Of a DNA stretch of 64,000 bases, positions 24,929 through 33,923 are shown piece by piece. The DNA lies in assembly GCF_001665835.1 (NCBI RefSeq), contig NZ_LZSX01000099.1:1-64000 (forward strand), given 5' to 3'. The position numbers and the translations under genes are program-made. The notes beneath the pieces are model-generated. The model did no database searches and was not told the DNA's origin. It saw only the letters and a program-made list of their open reading frames with translations. Numbering within the stretch: position 1 is the stretch's first letter; every line of letters begins with the position of its first letter. The stretch is from Mycobacterium colombiense. Lineage in GTDB: Bacteria; Actinomycetota; Actinomycetes; Mycobacteriales; Mycobacteriaceae.

Positions 24929-26417
24929 AGAAGTCCGGGCTCGGTTCGACGACCTTGTCGAGCGCCATTACCCGTCGGCGACGTCGGTGTCGGTAGGTCT
25001 GCTGGAGCGGATCGGAGCGGCCGCCCGGGCGGAGAATCGGTCGGCGGCCGCGCAGTTGGTAGCGATTGCTGAGTTGTTTTCTTACCGGCTGTCACGGTGT
25101 TCGGAGACCGAGGAGTGGGCGGTCGACACCGAGGCGGCGGTGAGCGCGGAGGTGGCCGCGGAGTTGCGGATAGGCCAGGGACTGGCCGCCAGCCGCGTGC
25201 GCTATGCCCGTGCGATGCGTGAGCGGCTGCCGAAGGTAGGTGCGGTGTTCGCGGCCGGCGATATCGACTACCGAATGTTTCAAACGATGGTGTTCCGCAC
25301 CGATTTGATCACCGACCCCGACGTGTTGGGCGCCGTGGACACCGAGCTGGCCGCCAACGTCACCAGGTGGCCGTCACTGAGCCAGGGCCGGCTGGCCGCG
25401 CAGGTGGACAAGGTGGTGGCTCGCGCTGATGCGGACGCGGTACGACGCCGCAAGGAGCGCATAGCCGATCGCGAGATCTGGATCGCCGATGCGGGCGACG
25501 GCATGTCGCATATCGAAGGCACCCTGGTGAGTCCGGACGCGCATGCGTTGGATCAGCGGTTAGACGCGTTGGCGGCCACGGTGTGTGAGCGCGATCCGCG
25601 CACCCGGGAGCAGCGCCGCGCTGGCGCGTTGGGGGCGTTGGCGGCCGGCGCGGACCGGTTGGGGTGCCGGTGCGGGCGATCGGATTGCGCGGCTGGTAAA
25701 CGGCCCGCGGCCAGCCCCGTGGTGATTCATGTGATCGCCGAGCAGGCCGTGCTGGATGGCCGCGGTTCAACGCCCGCCGCTCAGATAGGTGCGCAGGGCT
25801 TGGTCCCGCCGGAGTTGCTCGGCGAGTTGGCCGCTTCGGCCAAGCTGACCCCGCTGGTACATCCCGGTGATGCGCCACCGGAGCCCGGTCATGTGCCCTC
25901 CAAGGCGCTGGCCGATTTCGTGCGCTGCCGGGATTTGACGTGTCGCTGGCCCGGGTGCGACCGCCCGGCCACCGACTGCGACCTCGACCATACGATCCCG
26001 TATGCCGACGGCGGCCCCACACACGCGTCGAATCTCAAATGTTATTGCCGCACACATCATTTGGTGAAGACTTTCTGGGGCTGGCGCGACACCCAATTGT
26101 GCGACGGGACCCTCATCTTGACGTCCCCGTCGGGACATACGTACGTCACGACCCCGGGCAGCGCGCTGCTATTCCCCAGCTTGTGCGTGCCCACTGGCGG
26201 CGCGAGCCCTTTGCCAGCGGCCACCAGCGCCGAGCCGTGCGGCGACCGGACGGCGATGATGCCCAAGCGCCGCCGCACCCGGGCGCAAAACCGCAGCGTT
26301 CGCATCGCCACCGAACGCCATCGCAATCGAATGGCGCGTCAGGCCGAAACGCCTTCCTACACTCGGGGTTCCGACTTGACCCATGCCGTTGGCGACGGGG
26401 AGCCGCCGCCCTTCTAA
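24921..26417 (+). CDS. 13E12-repeat-family HNH endonuclease (DUF222)
   Basis: 498 aa. An N-terminal DUF222 region (about residues 30-300) precedes an HNH nuclease domain with CRDLTCRWPGCDRP, DCDLDHTIPYADGGPTHASN and LKCYCRTHHL. The tail is basic (PKRRRTRAQNRS). The start ATG sits inside a LexA box. The REP13E12 family is multicopy in mycobacteria and several M. tuberculosis members are SOS-induced, as I recall. This copy occupies the place of the haloalkane dehalogenase gene of M. tuberculosis. Its role is unknown; the nuclease residues look intact. Confidence 0.9.
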   Translation: MFEEVRARFDDLVERHYPSATSVSVGLLERIGAAARAENRSAAAQLVAIAELFSYRLSRCSETEEWAVDTEAAVSAEVAAELRIGQGLAASRVRYARAMRERLPKVGAVFAAGDIDYRMFQTMVFRTDLITDPDVLGAVDTELAANVTRWPSLSQGRLAAQVDKVVARADADAVRRRKERIADREIWIADAGDGMSHIEGTLVSPDAHALDQRLDALAATVCERDPRTREQRRAGALGALAAGADRLGCRCGRSDCAAGKRPAASPVVIHVIAEQAVLDGRGSTPAAQIGAQGLVPPELLGELAASAKLTPLVHPGDAPPEPGHVPSKALADFVRCRDLTCRWPGCDRPATDCDLDHTIPYADGGPTHASNLKCYCRTHHLVKTFWGWRDTQLCDGTLILTSPSGHTYVTTPGSALLFPSLCVPTGGASPLPAATSAEPCGDRTAMMPKRRRTRAQNRSVRIATERHRNRMARQAETPSYTRGSDLTHAVGDGEPPPF

Positions 26418-26420
26418 GTG

Positions 26421-26645
26421 CTATTTCTTGCTGGGAATAATGATGACGACGATCAACGTCAGGATCGAGAAGAACAGCCCGAGAATTCCCCAGCCCAGCG
26501 GATTGCGGCCCTTCATCATGGCGATGATTCCGCAGATTATTGCGGCGATAATGCTGCCGATAGCGACGAAAATTCCCTTGATGCCACGGAGGATAAAGCC
26601 GGCCGCGATCGGGTCCGAACTCGCCAGAATTACCTGGTGCAACAT
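26421..26645 (-). CDS. small two-helix membrane protein
   Basis: 74 aa with two hydrophobic segments (about 20-43, GIFVAIGSIIAAIICGIIAM, and 51-70, WGILGLFFSILTLIVVIIIP) and a C-terminal SKK. AAGGA precedes the ATG; a longer open frame exists but lacks a better start. It converges with the 13E12 gene, 3 bp apart. Not recognised; small mycobacterial membrane proteins starting MLHQVILAS-like occur, function unknown. Confidence 0.75.
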   Translation of the reverse strand: MLHQVILASSDPIAAGFILRGIKGIFVAIGSIIAAIICGIIAMMKGRNPLGWGILGLFFSILTLIVVIIIPSKK

Positions 26646-26740
26646 GACAGGTCCTTTCGTGAGGGGCCCTCCGGTAATACCCGCACAAATGTCGCGCAAA
26701 ACCGAAACTCGATTCACGTGCCCCATGCGAGGTTGTGGTT

Positions 26741-27226
26741 TTATCCGCCCGGATAACCGCGGCGCATCGTGCGGTCGAGAATTCCCAAAGTCGCACGCAA
26801 TGCGCCCTCGGACAGAATCGGGAAAATCCCGGCTTCCCGCCACTTCGGGTCGATGTTCGACCAGTCGTAGAACGAGGTGACGATCGTGGCCTCGGCGTCC
26901 TCGGTGGGTGTGAGCGCGTAGCCGTAGACATGGCCGATCGGCGGCTGAATCTGGCCCAGAACCGTCCAGCAAATCAGGCGGTCCTGTTCGAATTCCTTGA
27001 TGTCGACGGTGACGTCGTATCTGCCCAATTCCGGGAAATCGTTTAATGATTCGCGGTCCATGTGGACGACGAACTGGTCACCGACGGCGCGCACCGGATC
27101 ACCCTCGGCGTCTTGAAGCATCCCGGACGAGTCGATCGCCACGTGGCCCTGCGGGTCGCACAGCACGGCGAAGATCGCATCCGCGGGGGCGGCGATGGTG
27201 CGGGAAGTCTCAATGCGTTCGGTCAT
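26741..27226 (-). CDS. SRPBCC (polyketide cyclase-like) protein
   Basis: 161 aa. The start TSRTIAAPADAIFAVLCDP and the aromatic core CWTVLGQIQPPIGHVYGYAL fit the START/SRPBCC small-molecule-binding fold. No catalytic signature is visible. It diverges from the radical-SAM gene across 109 bp that contain a LexA box, so it could share SOS control. Confidence 0.82.
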   Translation of the reverse strand: MTERIETSRTIAAPADAIFAVLCDPQGHVAIDSSGMLQDAEGDPVRAVGDQFVVHMDRESLNDFPELGRYDVTVDIKEFEQDRLICWTVLGQIQPPIGHVYGYALTPTEDAEATIVTSFYDWSNIDPKWREAGIFPILSEGALRATLGILDRTMRRGYPGG

Positions 27227-27299
27227 CGGTCCTCGCGGCCGGCGTAGGGGCGATACGGTCGACGTTCACTGTACGACCAGAGAACGCGCCGCCCGGTGC

Positions 27300-27326
27300 T
27301 TGACTCGTCCTCGAACTAATGTTCGA
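27300..27326 (+). promoter_or_regulatory. LexA (SOS) box and promoter before the radical-SAM gene
   Basis: TCGAAC-TAAT-GTTCGA at 27311-27326 is a perfect SOS palindrome, ending 9 bp before the ATG. TTGACT (27300-27305) and TAATGT (27317-27322) resemble -35 and -10 elements with short spacing. Repressor binding would cover the -10. Confidence 0.85.
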
Positions 27327-27335
27327 ATAGACCAC

Positions 27336-28364
27336 ATGCGGTGGGCAAACCAGGCCGTCGCGGTCAACGGGACGCCGGTCGAGGACGGGGCGCTGCCGGG
27401 GCTGCAGCGCATCGGCTTCCTGCGCAGCGTGCGCTCGCCGCAGTTCGACGGGATCACCTTTCACGAGGTTGTGTGCAAGTCCGCACTGAACAAGGTGCCG
27501 AACGCGGCTGCGCTGCCGTTCCGCTACACCGTCAACGGCTACCGCGGCTGCTCGCACGCCTGCCGGTACTGCTTCGCCCGGCCCACCCACGAATACCTGG
27601 AGCTGGACTGCGGCAACGACTTCGACACTCAGGTCGTCGTGAAGACCAACGTCGTCGAGGTGCTGCGCCGCGAGCTGCGACGGCCGTCCTGGCAGCGCGA
27701 GACCGTCGCCCTGGGCACCAACACCGATCCGTACCAGCGGGCCGAGGGGCGCTACGCGCTGATGCCCGGCATCATCGGCGCCCTGGCCGAATCGGGTACG
27801 CCGCTGTCGATCCTGACCAAGGGGACGCTGCTGCGGCGCGACCTGCCGTTGATCACCCAAGCCGCGGCGCAGGTTCCGGTCTCGGTCGCGGTGTCGCTGG
27901 CCGTCGGCGATCCCGAGCTGCACAAAGACGTCGAGCCCGGCACGCCCACACCGCAGGCGCGGCTGGGCCTGATCCGTGCGATCCGTGCCGCCGGGCTGGA
28001 CTGTCATGTGATGGTCGCGCCGGTGCTGCCGCATCTCACCGATTCCGTCGAGCATCTCGACGGGCTGCTCGGCCAGATCGCGGCGGCCGGTGCCAGCAGC
28101 GTCACGGTTTTCGGCCTGCATCTACGCAGCTCGACCAGGGGGTGGTTCATGGCGTGGCTGGCACGCTCGCATCCCGAACTGGTCGGCCGCTATCGCGAGC
28201 TGTACCGGCGCGGTGCCTACCTGCCGCAGGGCTATCGCGACATGTTGCGGCAGCGGGCCGCCCCGCTGATCGCCAAGCATCGACTGGCCGGTGACCACCG
28301 CCCGTTCTCGCGAGCGGCCCCGGCCGCGCCGGCGCCGGAACCCGTTCAGGCGACGCTGTTTTGA
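27336..28364 (+). CDS. SplB-like radical SAM protein (Rv2578c-like)
   Basis: 342 aa. The 4Fe-4S cluster motif is GCSHACRYC with Cys72, Cys76 and Cys79. The N-terminal GYRGCSHACRYCFARPTHEY and TNTDPYQRAE place it in the spore-photoproduct-lyase-like Rv2578c family. It is under a perfect LexA box, which suggests a DNA-damage role, although no spores are made. The ATG was chosen as the first start after the box; a start 141 bp upstream would pass through the box. Confidence 0.88.
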   Translation: MRWANQAVAVNGTPVEDGALPGLQRIGFLRSVRSPQFDGITFHEVVCKSALNKVPNAAALPFRYTVNGYRGCSHACRYCFARPTHEYLELDCGNDFDTQVVVKTNVVEVLRRELRRPSWQRETVALGTNTDPYQRAEGRYALMPGIIGALAESGTPLSILTKGTLLRRDLPLITQAAAQVPVSVAVSLAVGDPELHKDVEPGTPTPQARLGLIRAIRAAGLDCHVMVAPVLPHLTDSVEHLDGLLGQIAAAGASSVTVFGLHLRSSTRGWFMAWLARSHPELVGRYRELYRRGAYLPQGYRDMLRQRAAPLIAKHRLAGDHRPFSRAAPAAPAPEPVQATLF

Positions 28365-28365
28365 G

Positions 28366-29967
28366 CTAGTCCGCCTTGTCACCGCGCGGCTTGGTGAGCG
28401 TGAATTCGTCGATCACGGCGACCTCACCGAACGGGCCCCGCAGTGCGTAGTGCGTCGCCTTGATCGAGGTGTTACCGCCGGGTTGGCCCGGGTCGACGTC
28501 GAAAGCCACGAAACCATAAGGGTTCTCGCGGTCGCGAAAAGCCGACCACGGCGCGTCCTCCAGAACGTAGATCGGGGCCCCGCGGCCCAGCCGTGGATCG
28601 AACGCGCCCACGCCGGTGACAACGCGGCACCGGAGATCGGGGAAGAACATCGCGTTGCTCGGCGCCGAGGTGCCGCCGCCACCGATGACCAGGTGTACCG
28701 TTCCGCGGGTGGCGTCGATGACATCGTTTCGGGTGTCGACGGGTATCGGCGTGCGGGTGTCGGTGCCCAGCGTGCCGCGCAACGGATGCGAGCGTTCGTA
28801 GTGGTGTTCGTGACCGCACACCACCAGATCGACCTGATACTGGTCGAACAGCGGCAGCCATTCCTCACGGATGCCCAGGTCGGCCCCGTTGGTCTTATCG
28901 GCGGTGGAGATCGCCGTCTGGTGCATGCAGACGACAATCCAGTCGATATCCGGGTCGCGCCGGGCCGCGGCGAGTTCGTTTGCAAGCCAGCGCTTTTGCT
29001 CGCCGCCGGAGTAGCCGTGCACGTAGAAGTTGCCGCCGTCCTGGAAGGCGACGTCGTCGTTGCTCAGACTGATCACCCGCACCGAGCCGGCGGTGAACGA
29101 GTACCACATGCCGCGGGTCTCGGGGCTCGACCCGGAATCGGGTACCGCGAAGTAGGCCTGATAGGCCCCGTAACCGATTGGCCCGTTACCCAATTCGTTC
29201 TCGTGATTGCCGGCCGCGGGCATCCAGGGCCGGTATCGCGCCGAGCGGGTGTTGTTCTCGAACCAGTTCGACCAGGTGCGCACCCGGTCTCGGGCCAGGT
29301 TGGCGTAGCACAGGTCGCCGTTGATCAGGTTGAACAGCGGCCCCATCCGTTCGATCGCCATGGTGGTGTCGGCGGCGGCCGGCGAGCCGATGTTGTCGGT
29401 GGCGTAGCTGCCGTCGGGCATCTTGGCCAGTGCCGGCGTGGACTGGTCACCGAAGCTGGTGAACAGCAGTCGCTTTCGGCCCGTCGGCGCGGTGCGCACG
29501 GTGCCCTGCTCCGGTTCCGCGCCGTCGTGCAGCGCGGCGTACACGTAGTCGGTGTCCGGGGTGAGGTTGGTCAGCCGGGCGTGGTTGACGCGAACTTCGG
29601 TGCCAGACTTCGCGTCCCGGTAGGTGCGGGTTTCCGCGGCGACGGTGCGGACGAAGCCGGACGCCGGCGTTCCGAGCAGGACCCGCGGATTACGGACGGC
29701 GTCGGTGGTGTGCCACGACACCACCACTTCGGTGCCGGCGTTCTTCCCGAACTGCAGGTGCAGCCCGCCGACCGGCGGCGCGCCGTGGCGATCGGGCTGC
29801 AGCCAGGCCATCGGGCCCCGCGGACGTGACCACAGCAGCACGGCACCGCCCCCGATGCCCACCCCGAGGGCGGCCGACACCGCCCCGGTCGTCAGCAACC
29901 GGCGGCGGGTCACCGGCACTTCGGCGCTATCGGCCTGTTTGGGGGCCGGACGCGTCTCATCGCTCAT
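28366..29967 (-). CDS. Tat-exported purple acid phosphatase (Rv2577-like)
   Basis: 533 aa. A twin-arginine signal (TRRRLLTTGAVSAALGVG, about 32-50) is followed by a fibronectin-like N-terminal domain and a metallophosphoesterase domain with metal-binding motifs FTSFGDQST, NGDLCYANL, PAAGNHENE, CMHQTA and CGHEHHYERSHPL. It hydrolyses phosphomonoesters outside the cytoplasm using an Fe/Zn-type binuclear centre. It converges with the radical-SAM gene with a 1-bp gap. Confidence 0.92.
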   Translation of the reverse strand: MSDETRPAPKQADSAEVPVTRRRLLTTGAVSAALGVGIGGGAVLLWSRPRGPMAWLQPDRHGAPPVGGLHLQFGKNAGTEVVVSWHTTDAVRNPRVLLGTPASGFVRTVAAETRTYRDAKSGTEVRVNHARLTNLTPDTDYVYAALHDGAEPEQGTVRTAPTGRKRLLFTSFGDQSTPALAKMPDGSYATDNIGSPAAADTTMAIERMGPLFNLINGDLCYANLARDRVRTWSNWFENNTRSARYRPWMPAAGNHENELGNGPIGYGAYQAYFAVPDSGSSPETRGMWYSFTAGSVRVISLSNDDVAFQDGGNFYVHGYSGGEQKRWLANELAAARRDPDIDWIVVCMHQTAISTADKTNGADLGIREEWLPLFDQYQVDLVVCGHEHHYERSHPLRGTLGTDTRTPIPVDTRNDVIDATRGTVHLVIGGGGTSAPSNAMFFPDLRCRVVTGVGAFDPRLGRGAPIYVLEDAPWSAFRDRENPYGFVAFDVDPGQPGGNTSIKATHYALRGPFGEVAVIDEFTLTKPRGDKAD

Positions 29968-30055
29968 GCTTGCTTCATACCGGAGCCGGGCAACCGCGGG
30001 CACAGCTGCCGGTAAACACCAAACCGCCGCTAACGAATCCGGTAGCGTTTTCGAT

Positions 30056-30484
30056 ATGACGAACGTGCAAAGGACAGCGAGCGCGATCTCAGCGGTAACG
30101 CTGGCAATGGCCGCGGGGGCGGTGTTGACGCCGGCGACGGCGCATGCGGATGGCCACCAGGTGACCTACACCGTGACCAGCCCCAACAATCTGACCGCCA
30201 ACGTCTCGTACGTGAACGCCGACCCGCCCAGCCAGGCCGCTTTCAGCGCGGACCCGTCGAAGTTCTCGACCAGCGTGCAGGCCCCGCTCAGCGGCGGAGC
30301 GCCGGTCACCTACACCGCCACCCTGGCGAACCCGAGCCAGTTTGCGAGCATCACCGCCAGCGGCATGCTGCACTGGCCGGATTCGGGCAACGGCCCCGCC
30401 CAATTCCACTGCGAGATCGCCGTGGACGGCCAGGTGGTCGCGCATCAGGACGCGACCACCACCGTCACCTGCCGACCCAGCTAG
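30056..30484 (+). CDS. secreted small protein (Rv2576c-like)
   Basis: 142 aa with a clear signal peptide (AVTLAMAAGAVLTPATAHA, cleavage after about residue 31). The mature part is beta-rich (VTYTVTSPNNLTANVSYVN, PVTYTATLANPSQFA) with a likely disulfide between the two cysteines near residues 119 and 139. It diverges from the phosphatase gene. M. tuberculosis has a similar gene here, as I recall. Function unknown. Confidence 0.8.
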   Translation: MTNVQRTASAISAVTLAMAAGAVLTPATAHADGHQVTYTVTSPNNLTANVSYVNADPPSQAAFSADPSKFSTSVQAPLSGGAPVTYTATLANPSQFASITASGMLHWPDSGNGPAQFHCEIAVDGQVVAHQDATTTVTCRPS

Positions 30485-30823
30485 TCAGCCGGCGAAGACG
30501 TACGCCCACGCGGTCGCGCCGGATCGCAGCGGCACCTCGGTGCGGCGGTACTCGTCCACCTCGTACTCATCGGCGGCCGCCAGATCGGCTTCGCTGATGG
30601 CGAACACCGTGCCGTCCACGTGCGCGTCGGGACGGTTGCTCGGCCGCAGGATCGGGTGGCGGTAGCTGCCGCTGGTCGCGACGATGTGCGGGTCGGTGAT
30701 GGTGACGTATTCCAGTTCGTAGCCGACGATCGCGTCGCGGTGGCCGGTGAGCTCGCGGCCGAACGTCGCGCGCTGGACGTCGGGCTGTTGCAGGGTGCCG
30801 TAGGAGAACAACAGCTGGATCAT
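30485..30823 (-). CDS. gamma-glutamylcyclotransferase-like protein
   Basis: 112 aa. The substrate-loop motif LLFSYGTLQ and the acidic segment EADLAAADEYEVDEY are typical of the AIG2/GGCT fold, which opens gamma-glutamyl amines to 5-oxoproline. It overlaps the upstream transporter gene by ATGA, so it is the last gene of a minus-strand operon. The exact substrate is uncertain. Confidence 0.82.
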   Translation of the reverse strand: MIQLLFSYGTLQQPDVQRATFGRELTGHRDAIVGYELEYVTITDPHIVATSGSYRHPILRPSNRPDAHVDGTVFAISEADLAAADEYEVDEYRRTEVPLRSGATAWAYVFAG

Positions 30824-32424
30824 CGGTGCACCCGCAGCGCCAGGTAGTACTCGTGCTGCCGGGTGCTGTCGACGGTGTAACTCACCGCCGTCGCCAGGCC
30901 GTCGTGGTCGGACTCCAGCCAGCGCTCGGTGTGCTGGTGCTGAAACTCCGTCCAGGACGGCACGGTGAACCTCTCGAGGACCGCGTCGGGGTCTTCGATG
31001 CTGTGATAGAGCCGCCAGCTGTGTCCACCGGTGCGCAGCCGCGATCGCCGCACGGCGCTCATCGCGTTGACGAACTCCTGAAGTTTGTCCGCCGCCACCC
31101 GATAGCGGATGGCCACCAGGACCGGCCCGTCGTTGGGACAGGGTTCGAAGACGATCATGGGCGACGGCCATGCCCTGGAGATGTCGCGGCTGAGCTTTCC
31201 GGTCGACGGCCGCAAGGGGAGAACGGCGACGCTGAGGGCGGCGGCGCCCAGGAACGCGGCCGACAAGCTGAGCGCGAGATCAAGCCCCGCGCGGGTGGCG
31301 ATGGCGCCCCAGAGGTATGAGCCGAATGCCTGGGATCCCGTGAAAACCAAGAGATACACCGACAATCCGCGGGCCCGCACCCACTGCGGCAGGTGGAGTT
31401 GCGCCGCGGCGTTCAGCGTCGTCAAGGTGATCAACCAGGTCGTCCCGGACAGCACCAGAAGCGGCGCCGCCGCGGCGAACGGCAGCCACACCACGGCGAG
31501 CGGCGCAAGTGCGTACGCGGCGGCCGAAATGGCCAGCAGGCCGTTGGGCGGCACCTTCTGGCGCAGCGGCGCGGGAACCGCGACGGCGAGCACCGCGCCA
31601 AAACCTATGGCGCCCAACGCCACACCGTAGCCACCGGCCCCCAGGTGCCACCGGTCGGCGGCGGCCACCGGCAACAGCGCCAGCAGCGCCGAGGCGGGAA
31701 ACACGAAAAGGGCTGTGCGCAAGAGGATCCTGCGGAAAATGGGCCCGTTGGCGACGTACCGGAAGCCGGTGACGATGGCCTGGCTGAAGTGTTCCCGTTC
31801 GACGGGCGGCTCTTGCTTGGGTCGGCGCCACGCCGCCAGGGCGACGATGATGCCGGCGAAGGATATCGCGTTGATGGCGAAGACGGCTCCGGGGCCGGTC
31901 GCCGCCAGCACCACGCCGCCGATCGCGGGCCCGACCACGCGGGCGATGTTCACCGAGACGCTGGCCAACGTCGCCGCGGCGGGAATCTCCTCGCGCGTGA
32001 CGACCTCGGGCTGAATCGCCTGCCAGGCCGGTGCGGTCAGGGCGGAGGCGAAGCCGACCGCCAACGTGAACAGCAACAGTGAGGTCGGGGTAAGGGTGCC
32101 GAGGAACGTCAGCACGGCCAGGGCCAGCGTCACCACGACCGCATACGACTGCAGGAAGATCAGCAGTCGCCGCCGGTCGAAGAGGTCGGCCAGCGCCCCG
32201 GCGAAGAATCCCAGCAGCAGCGTCGGTCCCAGACTCGCGGTTTGAACCAGGGCCACGATGACGGGACTGCTGTGGTCTTCGATCAGGAACCATTGCGCCG
32301 CGACACTTTGCATCCAGGTCCCGACGTTGGAGACGAACTGCGCGATGAACAACGTGCGGAACACGCGATTGCGCATCGGTGCCCACGCGGACGCTTGCCG
32401 GTCCTCGGTTTGCGTTGAAGGCAT
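30820..32424 (-). CDS. MFS exporter (MFS_3/EntS type) with C-terminal monooxygenase-like domain
   Basis: 534 aa. The membrane part (about residues 20-420) has about twelve helices and the MFS motif GFFAGALADLFDRRR between helices 2 and 3. The C-terminal ~110 residues, with LVAIRYRVAADKLQEFVNAM and RRSRLRTGGHSWRLYHSIED, are soluble and resemble the antibiotic-biosynthesis-monooxygenase-like tail known in the MFS_3 family. The ATG before PSTQTEDRQ has an AAGG site; the much longer open frame upstream is a shadow of the regulator gene. Substrate unknown. Confidence 0.87.
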   Translation of the reverse strand: MPSTQTEDRQASAWAPMRNRVFRTLFIAQFVSNVGTWMQSVAAQWFLIEDHSSPVIVALVQTASLGPTLLLGFFAGALADLFDRRRLLIFLQSYAVVVTLALAVLTFLGTLTPTSLLLFTLAVGFASALTAPAWQAIQPEVVTREEIPAAATLASVSVNIARVVGPAIGGVVLAATGPGAVFAINAISFAGIIVALAAWRRPKQEPPVEREHFSQAIVTGFRYVANGPIFRRILLRTALFVFPASALLALLPVAAADRWHLGAGGYGVALGAIGFGAVLAVAVPAPLRQKVPPNGLLAISAAAYALAPLAVVWLPFAAAAPLLVLSGTTWLITLTTLNAAAQLHLPQWVRARGLSVYLLVFTGSQAFGSYLWGAIATRAGLDLALSLSAAFLGAAALSVAVLPLRPSTGKLSRDISRAWPSPMIVFEPCPNDGPVLVAIRYRVAADKLQEFVNAMSAVRRSRLRTGGHSWRLYHSIEDPDAVLERFTVPSWTEFQHQHTERWLESDHDGLATAVSYTVDSTRQHEYYLALRVHR

Positions 32425-32473
32425 ACTGCAACGCCTTTCGCGTCTGCGGGAGGAAGCGGTGGGGGATAGAAGT

Positions 32474-33025
32474 CTAGGACACAAAGATGTCGCGGGTGCT
32501 GCGGGCGCCGGGTTCGGCATGCGCGACGACGACCACTTCGGCGGGTTCGGCGCCGACCGCCCGGATCTTATGGCTGACCGATGCGTCGAAATAGGCGCTG
32601 TCGCCCGGGCCGAGCATGAACGTCTGGTCCCCGTAATCGAGTTCGACGGTTCCGGCGTGCACGAACATGAACTCCTGGCCGGCGTGTTCGGGATGGGGAT
32701 CGTCGGCAAGCTGCTCCGTCGGGCGAACCACGAACGGCGACATCGACTTTCCCAGCAGCGACGAGGCGAGCACCCGGTAGCGCCCACCCTCGGCGTCGCC
32801 GCTGGCACGCTCGACGGTGATCTTCTCCTGCGCCGCCTCCTCGGAGAACAGCCGCCCCACGTCGACGTCGAGGGCCTTGGCGACTTTGAGAGCCACCGCG
32901 ATCGACGGTGTGCTGCAACGGCGTTCGATCTTGGACAGGTAGCTCTTGGTCAGTCCGGTCTGCCGGGCCAACTCCTCCAGGGTGAGGCCGCGTTGCTTGC
33001 GGACCGCGCGCAGCAGTGCGGTCAC
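32474..33025 (-). CDS. XRE-family regulator with cupin domain
   Basis: 183 aa from a GTG after GAGGGG. The helix-turn-helix (about residues 6-60) reads RGLTLEELARQTGLTKSYLS and the cupin domain (about 110-175) has HAGQEFMFVHAGTVELDYG and PGDSAYFDASVSHKIRA. Such proteins sense a small ligand and repress or activate nearby catabolic genes. It diverges from the aldolase gene across a palindromic site and lies just upstream of the exporter gene, so it probably controls both sides. Confidence 0.9.
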   Translation of the reverse strand: MTALLRAVRKQRGLTLEELARQTGLTKSYLSKIERRCSTPSIAVALKVAKALDVDVGRLFSEEAAQEKITVERASGDAEGGRYRVLASSLLGKSMSPFVVRPTEQLADDPHPEHAGQEFMFVHAGTVELDYGDQTFMLGPGDSAYFDASVSHKIRAVGAEPAEVVVVAHAEPGARSTRDIFVS

Positions 33026-33040
33026 GGGCCACCCCTCTCA

Positions 33041-33076
33041 TGACACAAGGTTTCCTATAGTGATACTATTGTGTCA
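33041..33076. promoter_or_regulatory. nested palindromic operator between XRE-cupin regulator and aldolase
   Basis: Outer arms TGACACAA (33041-33048) and TTGTGTCA (33069-33076) enclose an inner palindrome ATAGT-GAT-ACTAT (33057-33069). TATAGT at 33056-33061 would serve as a -10 for the aldolase gene, so a bound dimer would cover the promoter. AT-rich compared with its surroundings. Confidence 0.7.
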
Positions 33077-33101
33077 CACGTTCGCGCCGAGGGAGCCGAT
33101 T

Positions 33102-33887
33102 ATGGCCAGCACGTTCACCGAATCGAAGTCTGAATTGATGCGCCGGGCTGCCGAGCAGTTGACGGCCAACGTCGCCGATTCGCAGTTGACCACCCGTCAG
33201 AAGCTGGCTTTGACGTGCCGGGCGCTGTTCGACGCCGGGCATGACTCCGGGCTGGCCGGGCAGATCACCGCCCGCGCCGAGGCGGACGGCACCTACTACA
33301 CCCAGCGGCTGGGCCTGGGGTTCGATGAGATCACCGACGACAACCTGCTGCTGGTCGACGAGGACCTCAACGTCCTGGACGGGGACGGAATCGCGAACCC
33401 CGCCAACCGTTTTCACAGCTGGATCTACCGCGCCCGGCCCGACGTCCAGTGCATCGTGCACACCCACGCCTTTCACGTGGCGGCGTTGTCGATGCTGGAA
33501 GTCCCGCTGATCGTCTCCCACATGGACACCACGCCGCTCTACGACGACTGCGCGTTCTTGCCGAAATGGCCGGGCGTCCCGGTCGGCAACGAAGAGGGCG
33601 AGATCATCAGCGCCGCCCTCGGCGACAAGAAGGCGGTGCTGCTGGCGCACCACGGCCACGTCATCGCCGGTGCCAGCGTCGAGGAGGCGTGTTCGTTGGG
33701 AATCCTCATCGAGCGCGCCGCCAAACTGCAGCTGACCGCCATGGCCGCCGGCACCGTCAAGGAACTGCCCGAAGAACTGGCCCGTGAGGCCCATGACTGG
33801 ACGCTGTCACCGCAGCGCAGCCGCGCCAACTTCGCCTACTACGCCCGCCGGGCTTTGGCCCGGCACCCCGACGTGTTGACCAGCTGA
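33102..33887 (+). CDS. class II aldolase/adducin-family protein
   Basis: 261 aa. The metal-site motifs are CIVHTHAFHVAALSM and LLAHHGHVIAGASVEEACS, together with GLAGQITARAEADGTYYTQR. The family includes fuculose- and ribulose-phosphate aldolases and decarboxylases of hydroxy acids; the substrate is not predictable here. GGGAG precedes the ATG. It is followed 36 bp later by a DapA-family gene, and its promoter holds the operator of the XRE-cupin regulator. Confidence 0.85.
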   Translation: MASTFTESKSELMRRAAEQLTANVADSQLTTRQKLALTCRALFDAGHDSGLAGQITARAEADGTYYTQRLGLGFDEITDDNLLLVDEDLNVLDGDGIANPANRFHSWIYRARPDVQCIVHTHAFHVAALSMLEVPLIVSHMDTTPLYDDCAFLPKWPGVPVGNEEGEIISAALGDKKAVLLAHHGHVIAGASVEEACSLGILIERAAKLQLTAMAAGTVKELPEELAREAHDWTLSPQRSRANFAYYARRALARHPDVLTS

Positions 33888-33923
33888 ACCCGTTATCCGC
33901 CAACCCAATCCAAGGAGCCCGCT

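Noticed and set aside
24921..26417. Prophage or transposon boundary around the 13E12 gene
   Set aside because: 13E12 genes can host phage attachment sites, but no integrase, att repeats or phage genes flank this one.
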